From assembly GCF_011044155.1 (NCBI RefSeq), contig NZ_CP049056.1, forward strand, positions 4,096,001-4,160,000: DNA of 64,000 nucleotides, given 5' to 3'. The position numbers and the translations under genes were made by a program. Shown piece by piece: positions 36,130-45,506 of the stretch; positions within the stretch are counted from its first letter, which is position 1; each line of letters begins with the position of its first letter. The notes under the pieces are model-generated. The model was not told the origin of the DNA, ran no database searches, and saw nothing but the letters and a program-made list of their open reading frames with translations. Source of the stretch: Pikeienuella piscinae (GTDB lineage Bacteria > Pseudomonadota > Alphaproteobacteria > Rhodobacterales > Rhodobacteraceae).

Positions 36130-37443
36130 CTAGGCGGCGGCGACGGGGGCTGCGCCCGTTTTCATCAGTTTGAGCTTGGGCGCGGCTTTCGGCTTCACTG
36201 GGGAGCCGCGATTCTCGGCGATGAAATCGGCGATTTTCGGTTGGATATTGGTGCGAAAGCGAGAGCCGTTGAACACGCCGTAATGGCCGACGCCTTTCTG
36301 CTCCCAATGAAATTTCTTCGCGCCGGGCAGATCGGGGCAGAGCGCATGCGCCGCCGCAGTCTGGCCGCGCCCGGTGATATCGTCCTTTTCGCCTTCGACC
36401 GTCATCAGCGCGATGTCAGTAATCAGTTCGGGCTTCACCAGACGCTCGTCGCGATAGGTCATCAGGCCTCGAGGAAGGCTGTGCTCCTGGAACACGGTTT
36501 CGATCGTCTCGAGGTAGAATTCGGCGGTCATGTCCATCACGGCGAGATATTCGTCGTAAAAAGCCGTGTGCGCCTCCGCGCTCTCGCCGTCGCCCACGAC
36601 CAGATGCTGGAACTGCTTCATATGCGCGTCGACGTGCCGGTCCAGATTCATTTGCATGAAGCCTGTAAGCTGCATGAATCCCGGATAAACCCGCCTGAGA
36701 AACCCGGGATTGGGAAAGGGGACGGTGACGATCACGTTCTTTTCGAACCATGAAAGCGGGTGCGTCGTCGCCAGAAGGTTCGGCTCTTGCGGGTTGCGTC
36801 TCGTGTCGATGGGGCTTCCCATCAGGATGATCGAGGCGGGCCGGTCCGGCGCATCGTCCTCCGCCATCAGCGCCGCCGCAGCGAGGACCGGAACGCCCGG
36901 CTGACAGACCGCCATGACCGCCGGGCGCTCGCCCGTGGCCGTGTGCAGCACGCCGCAGAACTCGCGCACGTAGTCGATATACTCGTCGAGTCCGAAGCGA
37001 CCATCGCTCATCGGCACGTCGCGCGCGTCAATCCAGTCGGTGATGTAGACGTCGTGACCCGGCAGCATCGCCCGAACGGTGCCGCGCAGAAGTGTGGCGA
37101 AATGCCCCGACATCGGCGCGACGATCAGAACCGCCGAATCGTTCCGTCGCTCCGCGCCCTCGCGTCGAAAACGCACCAGATTGCAGAACGGCTTCTCGAC
37201 CACCTTCTCTTCGACCACCGCGACCGGTTCGCCGTCGACCTCCACCGTGTCTATGTCAAATTCCGGCTTGCTGTATCGCTTGGTGGCGGAGATGAACATC
37301 TCCAGCATCGCCGCCGTGGTGCGCGCCGGCAGGGTGGGCGCAAACGGATTGAAGGGGTTGCGGAGCATCCGCATGGACATTTTCGCCGCGTTCCTGAGCG
37401 GCGAAACCGCCGCATGGGTATATTCATAGGCGTGATAAAGCAC
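36130..37443 (-). CDS. phaZ: Intracellular polyhydroxyalkanoate depolymerase
   Basis: This protein of about 437 residues mobilises PHB granules, cutting the polymer to 3-hydroxybutyrate units. The alpha/beta-hydrolase nucleophile is a Cys in VCQPGVPVLAAAA near residue 180, as in Ralstonia-type PhaZ1. The His lies in QKGVGHYGVFNGSRF near residue 405. Typical stretches include FNPFAPTLPARTTAAMLEMF and YITDWIDARDVP. GTG 37443 (then LYHAYEYTHAA) is preferred because GAGGGG precedes it and homologues start here; an upstream in-frame GTG at 37467 would add eight residues. Confidence 0.92.
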   Translation of the reverse strand: MLYHAYEYTHAAVSPLRNAAKMSMRMLRNPFNPFAPTLPARTTAAMLEMFISATKRYSKPEFDIDTVEVDGEPVAVVEEKVVEKPFCNLVRFRREGAERRNDSAVLIVAPMSGHFATLLRGTVRAMLPGHDVYITDWIDARDVPMSDGRFGLDEYIDYVREFCGVLHTATGERPAVMAVCQPGVPVLAAAALMAEDDAPDRPASIILMGSPIDTRRNPQEPNLLATTHPLSWFEKNVIVTVPFPNPGFLRRVYPGFMQLTGFMQMNLDRHVDAHMKQFQHLVVGDGESAEAHTAFYDEYLAVMDMTAEFYLETIETVFQEHSLPRGLMTYRDERLVKPELITDIALMTVEGEKDDITGRGQTAAAHALCPDLPGAKKFHWEQKGVGHYGVFNGSRFRTNIQPKIADFIAENRGSPVKPKAAPKLKLMKTGAAPVAAA

Positions 37444-37548
37444 GAATTCTGTCCCCTCGATGGTCACATGGACGCCATTCCAGCCCCACTGTCGGCGCCA
37501 CGGCCGCGTGAAGACTAACCAGCCTTTCGCACTGCGACAAGAAAGTTT

Positions 37549-37558
37549 CGCAATTGCG
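37549..37558. promoter_or_regulatory. Palindrome CGCAATTGCG in the phaZ / TIGR02300 divergent region
   Basis: This is a perfect 10-bp palindrome with neighbouring TGCGAC and TTGCGG words in the 226-base gap between divergent genes. PHB repressors of the PhaR type bind TGC/GCA-rich sites, so it is a candidate operator for phaZ; this is inference from pattern and place. Confidence 0.3.
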
Positions 37559-37669
37559 GCGCCAAGGTGTCATCTTCGTGCGCCGCTCACCTTTCCTTTT
37601 GACTAGCGGGACGACATATGGCACTTGGCCGCTTCTTTCGAATCGACCGATCCTGCCTTGGGGGTTCTG

Positions 37670-38125
37670 ATGCCCAAAGACGAATGGGGCGTGAAACGCC
37701 TTTGCGGCGCCTGTGGCGCGCGCTTTTATGATCTCGGCCGCGACCCGGTCGACTGCCCGATCTGCGGTGCGACCTATGTGCCGACCGTGACCGCGGCGGT
37801 GAAGAGCCGCGCGTCCAAAGCGACGGCGTCCAAGGTCGTGGCCGACGACGTCGATGATGATGACGACGACGATGACGTCATCGAGAAGGATTTGGACGAC
37901 GATGATGATGACGAGGACGACGACATCAAGGACGTGAAGGTCAAGATCATCTCCGGCGACGACGATGACGACGACGAGGACGATGATCTGGTCGTTGTGG
38001 ATGACGACGACGCCGATGATGACGATGACGTGGAGGAAGACGTGCTTCTCGCGGATGACGACGAGGAGGACGATGACGACCTGGGAGAGTTCTCCAAGAT
38101 CGATCCGAAGGACAAGGACGTCTGA
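37670..38125 (+). CDS. TIGR02300 family (FYDLN) acidic protein with zinc-ribbon head
   Basis: This 151-residue protein of unknown function is found across alphaproteobacteria. Residues 1-40 hold two CxxC pairs, CGACGARFYDLGRDP and CPICG, a probable zinc ribbon; the family motif FYDLN is FYDLG here. The rest is a very acidic tail of Asp runs interrupted by Val, Ile and Leu. ATG 37670 is used because homologues start with a short Met-x-Lys before E-W-G and GGGGG precedes it; a TTG 15 codons upstream is less likely. No enzymatic residue is visible; a role in nucleic-acid or ribosome-associated binding is only a guess. Confidence 0.87.
   Translation: MPKDEWGVKRLCGACGARFYDLGRDPVDCPICGATYVPTVTAAVKSRASKATASKVVADDVDDDDDDDDVIEKDLDDDDDDEDDDIKDVKVKIISGDDDDDDEDDDLVVVDDDDADDDDDVEEDVLLADDDEEDDDDLGEFSKIDPKDKDV
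37844..38080 (+). repeat. Low-complexity GAC/GAT tract coding for Asp runs
   Basis: About 237 bases consist mostly of GAC and GAT codons with GAG interspersed, encoding the acidic tail of the TIGR02300 protein. The codons alternate irregularly, so this is a biased-composition coding tract rather than a tandem repeat with a fixed unit. Confidence 0.8.
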
Positions 38126-38231
38126 CCGCGAACCCGGATGGCGTCGCGGGCTAATTCGGGCTTGCGCGGCGCGCCGGGCGAACCTAATGAGTGTCCGCAT
38201 CCGGGCCCCCAACCCGGATGTCGAGAATTAG

Positions 38232-38307
<76 letters not shown>

Positions 38308-38315
38308 GAACAGAG

Positions 38316-38352
38316 AAACCCTCGCGCCCCATGACAGGCGCGAGGGTTTTTC
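38316..38352 (+). terminator. Rho-independent terminator after tRNA-Ala
   Basis: This is a 13-bp perfect stem (AAACCCTCGCGCC / GGCGCGAGGGTTT) with an 8-base loop and a run of five T at its 3' end, nine bases after the tRNA. Confidence 0.9.
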
Positions 38353-38391
38353 TTGTCCGCCGCCAATGAGTTTCAACAACAGGAGCCGCCG

Positions 38392-39789
38392 ATGACCCGC
38401 GATGCCGCGATCAGCGCCGCAGAGGCGCGTTTCGACGATGGCGCATTCATTGGCGATCTCGCCAGACTCGTGGCGATTCCGACTGAAAGCCAACGCCCCG
38501 AGAGCGCGCCCGCGCTGGCGCGTTACCTGGAGGTCGAAATGCGTCCGCTGCTGGCGGCGATGGGCTTCGAATGCCGCATTCTTCCCAACCCGGCGCCTGG
38601 CGGCGGGCCGTTCCTCGTCGCCGAGCGACGAGAAGGCGACGAGTTGCCGACGGTGCTGACCTATGGCCATGGCGACGTCATTCTCGGCATGGAGGATCGC
38701 TGGCGCGATGGGCTCTCACCGTGGCGGTTGCAGGCGGAGGGTGAGCGGCTCTATGGGCGCGGCGCCGCCGACAACAAGGGCCAGCATCTGCTCAACCTCA
38801 CCGCGCTTTCGGCGGTGCTGGAGACGCGCGGGCGGTTGGGATTCAATGTTCGCGTCGTGATCGAGACCGGGGAGGAGGCGGGCTCGCCGGGGATGCACGA
38901 GCTTTTCATCGCCGAGCGCGCCGCGCTGGCGGCAGACGTGTTGATCGCTTCCGATGGGCCGCGGCTGTCGGCGGACCGGCCAACGCTCTTCATGGGCGCG
39001 CGGGGGGCGGTGACGATGGACCTGACTGTTGACCTGCGCGAGGGCGCGCATCATTCCGGCAACTGGGGCGGGCTCATCGCCGATCCGGGGCTGATCCTCG
39101 CCCATGCGCTTGCGACGATCACCGATGCGCGGGGGGCGATCCAGGTGCCGGAATGGCGGCCTTCGAGCTTGACGAACTCGGTGCGCGCGGCGCTCGCCGA
39201 CCTGGCGATCGAGGCGTCCGCGGGCGGACCATCGATCGACGAGGACTGGGGCGAGCCAGGGTTCAGCGCGGCGGAGAAGGTGTTCGGCTGGAACTCCTTC
39301 GCGGTGCTCGCTTCGGTTTGCGGCGACCCGGCGCGCCCGGTGAACGCGATCCAGCCGAAAGCTTCCGCCCGCTGCCAGCTTCGTTTCGTCGTGGGGACGG
39401 AGATGGAGGATATCGTTCCGGCGTTGCGCCGGCATCTGGACCGTGCCGGCTTTCCGATGGTTCGGGTCGAACAGTCGAGCGAGGCGGCCTTCACCGCCAC
39501 GCGGCTGGACCCGGACGCGCCCTGGGCGCGCTGGGCGGCGGCGTCGCTGGAGAAGACGACGGGGGCGCGGCCGGCGATCCTGCCGAATCTCGGCGGTTCG
39601 CTCCCGAACGAGGAGTTCGCTGAGACCCTGGGGATGCCGACGATCTGGGTGCCGCATTCCTATACCGGCTGCTCCCAGCACGCGCCGGATGAGCACGCCT
39701 TGAAGCCGATTCTGCGCGAGGGACTGGCGATCATGGCCGGGCTCTGGTGGGATCTGGGCGAGCCGGGAACGCCGCCGCGGGATGCATAA
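38392..39789 (+). CDS. M20-family dinuclear zinc peptidase/deacylase
   Basis: This 465-residue cytoplasmic hydrolase of the M20/ArgE/DapE group has metal ligands in YGHGDV near residue 91, the Asp in GRGAADNKGQH near residue 124, the Glu pair in ETGEEAGSPG near residue 160 and a C-terminal His in CSQHAPDEH near residue 430. A dimerisation (lid) domain sits between. The substrate could be a dipeptide or an N-acyl or N-carbamoyl amino acid. ATG 38392 follows AGGAGCCGCCG. It stands alone between tRNA-Ala and the anthranilate operon. Confidence 0.9.
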   Translation: MTRDAAISAAEARFDDGAFIGDLARLVAIPTESQRPESAPALARYLEVEMRPLLAAMGFECRILPNPAPGGGPFLVAERREGDELPTVLTYGHGDVILGMEDRWRDGLSPWRLQAEGERLYGRGAADNKGQHLLNLTALSAVLETRGRLGFNVRVVIETGEEAGSPGMHELFIAERAALAADVLIASDGPRLSADRPTLFMGARGAVTMDLTVDLREGAHHSGNWGGLIADPGLILAHALATITDARGAIQVPEWRPSSLTNSVRAALADLAIEASAGGPSIDEDWGEPGFSAAEKVFGWNSFAVLASVCGDPARPVNAIQPKASARCQLRFVVGTEMEDIVPALRRHLDRAGFPMVRVEQSSEAAFTATRLDPDAPWARWAAASLEKTTGARPAILPNLGGSLPNEEFAETLGMPTIWVPHSYTGCSQHAPDEHALKPILREGLAIMAGLWWDLGEPGTPPRDA

Positions 39790-39951
39790 CCATGGTTATG
39801 GGGCGCAAGCGACTGAAATATAATGTAATTCCAGAGTAAGCGTTTTTTCAGCCTCCCGGCCGGGCGGTTCCGGCGAAGTATTTTATGCTTGAAATGAATT
39901 TCGGCGCCGCTATCGTTTCCGGTGATGGAAAACCCGGCGCGGACCTCCCCG

Positions 39952-42255
39952 ATGCGAATCGCCTGCCTCGGCGGCGGGCCCGCCGGCCTCTATTTCGCGA
40001 TCTCGATGAAGCTGCGCGATCCCGCCGCCGAAGTGGTGGTGATCGAGCGCAACCGTGCGGACGACACCTTCGGCTGGGGCGTGGTGCTCTCCGACGAGAC
40101 GCTGGAGAATCTCGCCCGGAACGATTCGGAATCCGCGGCGGCGATCCGCGCGCATTTCGCCTATTGGGATGACATCGCGGTCGTTCATGACGGCCATCGC
40201 ACCGTCTCCACCGGCCACGGGTTCTGCGGCATCGGGCGCAAGACGCTGCTTCTGCTTCTGCAGGATCGCGCCCGGGCGCTCGGCGTCGACCTGCGATTCG
40301 AGACTGAGGCCGACTGCGCCGAGAGCTATGCGAAGGATCACGACGTCGTCGTCGCCTGCGACGGGCTGAATTCCAAGACCCGCGCCGCGCATGCGGATGT
40401 TTTCCAGCCGGATGTCGATCTGCGGAAGCTGAAATTCACCTGGCTCGGCACCAGGGCGAAATTCGACGACGCTTTCTCCTTCATCTTCGAGAAAACGCCG
40501 AAGGGCTGGGTCTGGGCGCACGCCTACCAGTTCGACGAAGAGACCGCGACCTTCATCGTCGAATGCGCCGGGGAGACATGGGCCGCCTATGGTTTCGGCG
40601 AGATGAGCCAGGAGGAGAGCATCGCGGTCTGCGAGACGATCTTCCGCGATCATCTCGACGGCGCCCCATTGATGAGCAACGCGAAGCATCTGCGCGGCTC
40701 GGCCTGGCTGAACTTCCCGCGCGTCCTCTGCGAGCGCTGGCATCACGGCAACATCGTGCTGATGGGCGACGCGGCGGCGACGGCGCATTTCTCCATCGGC
40801 TCCGGCACCAAGCTCGCGCTGGAGAGCGCGATCGCGCTGGCGGAGTATCTGGCCACCGAGCCGAGCCGCGAGGCGGCGTTCGAGAAATATCAGGAGGAGC
40901 GCCGCGTCGAGGTGCTGAAACTGCAATCTGCGGCGCGCAACTCGATGGAATGGTTCGAGGATGTGGAGCGTTATCTCGACCTCGAGCCGGAGCAGTTCGC
41001 CTATGCGCTGCTCACGCGATCGCAGCGCATCAGCCATGAGAACCTGAGAATGCGTGACGCGAAATGGCTGGAGGGGGCGGAGCGCTGGTTTCAGCGACGA
41101 GCCGGCGTGAGCGAAGCGATGCAAGACGGGGCGCCGGTCCGGGCGCCGATGTTCGCGCCCTTCCGGCTGCGCGGCATGGCGTTGAAGAATCGCATCGTCG
41201 TCTCGCCGATGGCGCAATACAAAGCCGTCGATGGCGCGCCGACCGACTGGCATTTCGTCCATTACGCCGAGCGCGCGAAGGGCGGCGCCGGACTGGTCTA
41301 CACCGAAATGACCTGCGTCAGCCCGGAAGGCCGGATCACGCCGGGTTGTCCGGGGCTTTACGCGCCGGAACACGAGGCGGCCTGGGCGCGGCTGGTGGAG
41401 TTCGTCCACCGCGAGACGGACGCAAAAATCTGCTGCCAGATCGGTCATTCCGGCAGGAAGGGCTCCACCCAGCTCGGCTGGGAGGAAATGGACGCGCCGC
41501 TTAAGGTGGGCAACTGGCCGCTGATCTCCGCCTCCGCGATCCCCTGGTCTGCGCGGAACGCGACGCCGAAGACCATGGACCGCGCCGATATGGACCGGGT
41601 GACGGCGGAGTTCGTCGCGTCGGTGGAAATGGCGGCGCGCTGCGGGTTCGACATGATCGAGCTCCATGCCGCGCATGGCTATCTGATCTCTTCCTTTATC
41701 TCGCCGGTCTCGAACCTGCGCGAGGACGAATATGGCGGGGCGCTCGACAACCGGATGCGCTGGCCGCTCGAAGTCTTTCGCGCCATGCGCGCGGTCTGGC
41801 CCGATGACAGGCCGATGTCGGTGCGTATCTCGGCGAATGACTGGGTCGGCGAGGCGGGAATCGGCCCGGAGGACGCGGTCGCGGTCGCGCGCATGTTCGC
41901 GGAAGCCGGGGCGGACATCATCGACGTCTCCGCCGGGCAAACCTGCGTCGAGGCGCAGCCCGTCTACGGGCGGATGTTCCAGACGCCGTTTTCCGACCGC
42001 ATCCGCAACGAAGCCGGGATCGCGACCATGGCGGTCGGCAATATCTACGAGCCGGACCACGCCAATTCGATCCTGATGGCGGGGCGGGCCGACCTCGTCT
42101 GCCTCGCGCGTCCGCACCTCGCGGATCCGTACTGGACTTTTCACGCCGCCGCGGCGCTCGGCGATGAATACGAGAAATGGCCCGATCCCTATCTGCCAGG
42201 GCGGGACCAGTTGCTGCGCCTCGCGGCCAGGACGGAAACCATGGGGAGAGTCTGA
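39952..42255 (+). CDS. abmA: 2-aminobenzoyl-CoA monooxygenase/reductase (FAD monooxygenase - old yellow enzyme fusion)
   Basis: This is a fusion of about 767 residues. The N-terminal half is a class A flavin monooxygenase: [14 protein letters not shown] at the start and [19 protein letters not shown] near residue 270. From residue 400 it is an old-yellow-enzyme reductase: [32 protein letters not shown] near residue 495 and [13 protein letters not shown] near residue 570. This architecture is that of Azoarcus AbmA, which hydroxylates and then reduces 2-aminobenzoyl-CoA, destroying aromaticity without ring cleavage. Salicylyl-CoA hydroxylase relatives share it. The start is uncertain: 39952 fits homologues, 39922 or 39925 add up to ten residues, and none has a clear ribosome site. 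It is the first gene of a 15-gene run. Confidence 0.9.
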   Translation: MRIACLGGGPAGLYFAISMKLRDPAAEVVVIERNRADDTFGWGVVLSDETLENLARNDSESAAAIRAHFAYWDDIAVVHDGHRTVSTGHGFCGIGRKTLLLLLQDRARALGVDLRFETEADCAESYAKDHDVVVACDGLNSKTRAAHADVFQPDVDLRKLKFTWLGTRAKFDDAFSFIFEKTPKGWVWAHAYQFDEETATFIVECAGETWAAYGFGEMSQEESIAVCETIFRDHLDGAPLMSNAKHLRGSAWLNFPRVLCERWHHGNIVLMGDAAATAHFSIGSGTKLALESAIALAEYLATEPSREAAFEKYQEERRVEVLKLQSAARNSMEWFEDVERYLDLEPEQFAYALLTRSQRISHENLRMRDAKWLEGAERWFQRRAGVSEAMQDGAPVRAPMFAPFRLRGMALKNRIVVSPMAQYKAVDGAPTDWHFVHYAERAKGGAGLVYTEMTCVSPEGRITPGCPGLYAPEHEAAWARLVEFVHRETDAKICCQIGHSGRKGSTQLGWEEMDAPLKVGNWPLISASAIPWSARNATPKTMDRADMDRVTAEFVASVEMAARCGFDMIELHAAHGYLISSFISPVSNLREDEYGGALDNRMRWPLEVFRAMRAVWPDDRPMSVRISANDWVGEAGIGPEDAVAVARMFAEAGADIIDVSAGQTCVEAQPVYGRMFQTPFSDRIRNEAGIATMAVGNIYEPDHANSILMAGRADLVCLARPHLADPYWTFHAAAALGDEYEKWPDPYLPGRDQLLRLAARTETMGRV

Positions 42256-43016
42256 TGACCGATCTTCGCGCCGATCTGACCGGCAAGCGCGCCTTGGTCA
42301 CCGGCGGCGGCGCCGGGATCGGCGCGGCCATCGCGCTCGCGCTGGCGGACGCGGGGGCGGAGGTGGTGATCACCGGGCGGCGCGAGCGGCCGTTGAAGGA
42401 GACCGCCGCGCGGTCCAGCCGCATCGCATGGCGGGTGATGGACGTGACCGACGAGGCCGCGGTCACAGAGAGCTTCGTCGCCACCGCGCCGATCGACATC
42501 ATGGTCGCGAACGCCGGCGTTGCCGAGACCCAGCCGGTGGCGAAGACCACGCTGGAGTTCTGGCGTCATGTGCAGGCGACGAATGTCGAAGGGGTCATGC
42601 TCTGTGTTCGCGAGGCGCTGAAACCGATGGTCGAGCGCGGCTGGGGCCGCGTCATTATCGTCTCTTCGGTCGCGGGGCTGCGCGGGTTGCGCTACGGGTC
42701 GGCCTATTGCGCCTCCAAGCACGCGGTCCTCGGGCTGATGAAATGCGCGGCGGAGGAAGTGCTGAAGACCGGGGTCACCGTCAACGCGATCTGCCCCGGC
42801 TATGTCGCGACCGGCATTGTCGAGCGGAATGTCGAGAATATCGTGGCGCGCACCGGCATGTCCGAAGAGAACGCGCTGGCGGCGCTCAGGGATGCGAACC
42901 CGTTCGGCCGGATGATCGAGGCCGACGAGGTGGCGGCGGCGGCGCTCTGGCTGTGTGGTCCGGGTTCGGGCGCGGTCACCGCGCAGGCGATCCCGGTCTC
43001 CGGGGGGCAGGTTTGA
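42255..43016 (+). CDS. SDR-family dehydrogenase of the aminobenzoyl-CoA pathway
   Basis: This 253-residue short-chain dehydrogenase has TGGGAGIG near residue 17, NAG near residue 85, the catalytic Ser in VSSVAGLRG, Tyr-x3-Lys in AYCASKHAVLG near residue 152 and the ICPGYVATGIV loop. It starts one base inside the monooxygenase stop. By position it would be the 3-hydroxyacyl-CoA dehydrogenase-like step acting on an alicyclic CoA ester formed by AbmA, for example oxidation or reduction of the ring oxygen at C5. The exact substrate is inferred from context only. Confidence 0.86.
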   Translation: MTDLRADLTGKRALVTGGGAGIGAAIALALADAGAEVVITGRRERPLKETAARSSRIAWRVMDVTDEAAVTESFVATAPIDIMVANAGVAETQPVAKTTLEFWRHVQATNVEGVMLCVREALKPMVERGWGRVIIVSSVAGLRGLRYGSAYCASKHAVLGLMKCAAEEVLKTGVTVNAICPGYVATGIVERNVENIVARTGMSEENALAALRDANPFGRMIEADEVAAAALWLCGPGSGAVTAQAIPVSGGQV

Positions 43017-43522
43017 GCGGGGCCGGCGTAAGCGGCGTGGGGGCGGCGGCTTCGGCGCGCGAACCGGCGTCGAAAACGCGACTCCGGCTCTGGCTGCGGC
43101 TGCTGAAGACGACGCGGGCGATCGAGGCGGAACTTCGAGAGCGGCTGCGCGCCCGCCACGAGAGCACGCTGCCGCGCTTCGATGTGCTCGCGGCGCTGGA
43201 GCGCAACCCGGAGGGGCTGCGGATGAGCGCGCTTTCCGGGGTTTTGCGGGTCTCCAACGGCAATGTCACCGGCATCGTCGACCGGCTCGCGGCCGAAGGG
43301 CTGGTGCGCCGGCAGGCGGTGGCGGACGACCGGCGGGCGATGAGGGTACGGCTGACCGAAGCGGGCGCGCGGCGTTTCGCCGCGATGGCGGTGGATCACG
43401 AAACCTGGATCGATGAGATGCTCGCCGGCCTCTCTGCGGATGAGGCGGACGCGCTGAGCCGGCGGCTCGGCGAGATGGTGCGGAACCGCAGGAATGAGAC
43501 GCATGAAGGAGGTCGGGCATGA
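43013..43522 (+). CDS. MarR-family transcriptional regulator
   Basis: This 169-residue winged-helix protein has helical dimer parts at both ends and an HTH in [20 protein letters not shown] near residue 70. The wing is in [20 protein letters not shown]. The only sensible starts are TTG 43013, which overlaps the SDR stop, or GTG 43037; no ATG exists in the right place. A weak start would keep the repressor scarce. MarR proteins in aromatic-acid operons often sense aryl-CoA thioesters, so this one probably regulates the operon it lies in; this is inference. Confidence 0.85.
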   Translation: MSGAGVSGVGAAASAREPASKTRLRLWLRLLKTTRAIEAELRERLRARHESTLPRFDVLAALERNPEGLRMSALSGVLRVSNGNVTGIVDRLAAEGLVRRQAVADDRRAMRVRLTEAGARRFAAMAVDHETWIDEMLAGLSADEADALSRRLGEMVRNRRNETHEGGRA

Positions 43523-44331
43523 CCGAGATCAGGGCCAGCCGCCCCGAGCATTTCGATCTGCGGATCGAAGGCGATGTCGCCATCGTCTCTCTGAAGCGGC
43601 CGGAACGAAAGAACCCGCTGACCTTCCAGAGCTATGCGGAGCTGCGCGACTGGTTCCGCGATCTGCATTACGCGGAGGATGTCGGCGCGGTCGTCTTCGC
43701 CTCGAATGGCGGGAATTTTTCTTCGGGGGGCGATGTTCACGACATCATCGGTCCACTTCTGAAGATGGACATGAAGGGTTTGATCCGGTTCACCCGGATG
43801 ACCGGAGACCTAGTCAAGGCGATGGTGAATTGCGGGAAGCCGGTGATCGCCGCCATCGACGGGGTTTGCGTCGGGGCCGGCGCGATCATCGCCATGGCCT
43901 CCGATATCCGTTTCGCCAGCCCGGAGGCGAAGACGGCGTTTCTCTTCACCCGCGTCGGGCTTGCGGCCTGCGACATGGGGGCCTGCGCGATCCTGCCGAG
44001 AATCATCGGGCAGGGGCGGGCGGCCGATCTCCTTTATTCCGGCCGGGCGATGAGCGCGGAAGAGGGTGAGCGCTGGGGCTTTCATAACCGCGTCGTGCCG
44101 GCGGAAGCGCTGCTGGCGGAGGCGGTTTCCTACGCGCAGCGGCTCGCCGACGGACCGAATTTCGGGCACATGATGACCAAGACCATGCTGGCGCAGGAAT
44201 GGTCGATGGGGATCGAACAGGCGATCGAGGCGGAGGCGCAGGCGCAGGCCATCTGCATGCAGACCGGAGATTTCCAGCGCGCGTTCGACGCTTTCGTCGC
44301 GAAGGAGAAGCCGGTGTTCAAGGGGGATTGA
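43519..44331 (+). CDS. Crotonase-fold enzyme lacking both hydratase glutamates
   Basis: This 270-residue crotonase has the oxyanion hole intact: SSGGDVHDI near residue 74 and the [10 protein letters not shown] loop near residue 117. The two Glu of enoyl-CoA hydratases are replaced: [11 protein letters not shown] has Ala where Glu is expected, and [20 protein letters not shown] has no Glu but an Asp. Ring-cleaving beta-ketoacyl-CoA hydrolases (BadI-like) and MenB also use Asp or Tyr rather than the Glu pair. I infer a ring-opening or other non-hydratase reaction on the dearomatised CoA ester. ATGA overlap with marR. Confidence 0.8.
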   Translation: MTEIRASRPEHFDLRIEGDVAIVSLKRPERKNPLTFQSYAELRDWFRDLHYAEDVGAVVFASNGGNFSSGGDVHDIIGPLLKMDMKGLIRFTRMTGDLVKAMVNCGKPVIAAIDGVCVGAGAIIAMASDIRFASPEAKTAFLFTRVGLAACDMGACAILPRIIGQGRAADLLYSGRAMSAEEGERWGFHNRVVPAEALLAEAVSYAQRLADGPNFGHMMTKTMLAQEWSMGIEQAIEAEAQAQAICMQTGDFQRAFDAFVAKEKPVFKGD

Positions 44332-45482
44332 TGGCGGATCGGAGCTTTCTCGACTGGCCGTTCTTCGAGTCGCGTCATCGCGAGCTGGCGGTGGCGCTGG
44401 ACGGCTGGTGCGCCGCGCACCTGGTCGATGTCGGTCATTCCGATGTCGACGCCGCCTGCCGCTCGCTCGTCGCGTTGCTCGGCGAGGGCGGCTGGCTCCG
44501 CCACTCCGCGGTCGACCCTGACGCGCCCGGCGCGCTCGACGTGCGTTCGCTCTGTCTCATCCGGGAAACGCTGGCGCGCCATGATGGGCTGGCGGATTTC
44601 GCCTTTGCGATGCAGGGGCTGGGGACCGGTGCGCTCTCGCTGTTCGGGACGGATGCGCAGCGCGACTGGTTGCGGCGGACGCGGGCGGGCGAGGCGGTTT
44701 CGGCTTTCGCGCTGACCGAGCCGCGTTCCGGCTCGGATGTCGCCAACATGGACCTCGCGGCGGTGCGGGAGGGCGAAAGTTACGTGCTGAACGGCGAGAA
44801 GACATGGATTTCGAACGGCGGGATCGCAGATCTCTACACCGTTTTCGCCCGCACCGGCGGGCCGGGCGCGAAAGGGGTGTCGGCGTTCCTTGTTCCCGCC
44901 GCGACGCCGGGGCTTGTCGTCGCCGAGCGGCTGGAGGCGGTGGCGCCACACCCGCTGGCGCGGCTGGCGTTCCGCGACTGCCGCATTCCCACCACGGCGC
45001 TGATCGGAGAGGAGGGACAGGGGTTTCGCATCGCGATGGCGGTGCTGGACGTCTTTCGCTCCACCGTCGCCGCCGCCGCGCTGGGGTTCGCGCGCCGCGC
45101 ACTGGACGAGACGTTGGCGCGGGTGCGCGCGCGCGAGCTTTTCGGCGCTCCGCTCTTCGATCTGCAGATGGTGCAGGGCCATGTCGCGGAGATGGCGCTG
45201 GATATCGACGCCGCCGCGCTTCTTACCTATCGCGCCGCATGGCTGAAGGATACGGGCGCTCCGCGGATCAGCCGGGAGGCGGCGATGGCGAAGCTCTACG
45301 CGACCGATCGCGCGCAGGACGTCATTGACAAGGCGGTGCAGATTCATGGGGCCGACGGGGTCCGCAAGGGCGGGATCGTGGAGAGTCTCTACCGCGAGAT
45401 CCGCGCGCTCCGGATCTACGAGGGCGCTTCGGACGTGCAGAAGGTGATTATCGCCCGTGCGACGCGGGATCTGTCATCATAA
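44331..45482 (+). CDS. Acyl-CoA dehydrogenase of the aminobenzoyl-CoA cluster
   Basis: This 383-residue FAD enzyme has the flavin loop [15 protein letters not shown] near residue 123, WISNGG, the substrate-binding [18 protein letters not shown] and the catalytic Glu in [14 protein letters not shown] near residue 367. Its N-terminus ([15 protein letters not shown]) is unlike that of general short-chain members. It starts inside the crotonase stop (TGATG). It likely introduces a double bond into an alicyclic or ring-opened acyl-CoA in the later part of the pathway, with electrons going to ETF. Confidence 0.87.
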   Translation: MADRSFLDWPFFESRHRELAVALDGWCAAHLVDVGHSDVDAACRSLVALLGEGGWLRHSAVDPDAPGALDVRSLCLIRETLARHDGLADFAFAMQGLGTGALSLFGTDAQRDWLRRTRAGEAVSAFALTEPRSGSDVANMDLAAVREGESYVLNGEKTWISNGGIADLYTVFARTGGPGAKGVSAFLVPAATPGLVVAERLEAVAPHPLARLAFRDCRIPTTALIGEEGQGFRIAMAVLDVFRSTVAAAALGFARRALDETLARVRARELFGAPLFDLQMVQGHVAEMALDIDAAALLTYRAAWLKDTGAPRISREAAMAKLYATDRAQDVIDKAVQIHGADGVRKGGIVESLYREIRALRIYEGASDVQKVIIARATRDLSS

Positions 45483-45506
45483 ACCGAAACAGCGGGGAGC
45501 TAAGCA

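Noticed and set aside
37844-38080. Possible tandem repeat or CRISPR-like array
   Set aside because: There is no regular repeat-spacer pattern; the tract is a coding low-complexity region.
39910-42144. A 744-codon minus-strand open frame opposite the monooxygenase/reductase gene
   Set aside because: The sense frame carries unmistakable FAD and OYE motifs; the antisense product is Arg/Asp/His-biased with no family resemblance.
42164-43012. Long N-terminal extension in the MarR reading frame
   Set aside because: It overlaps the SDR gene out of frame and encodes low-complexity Arg/Gly sequence; the MarR fold only needs residues from about 43013 onward.
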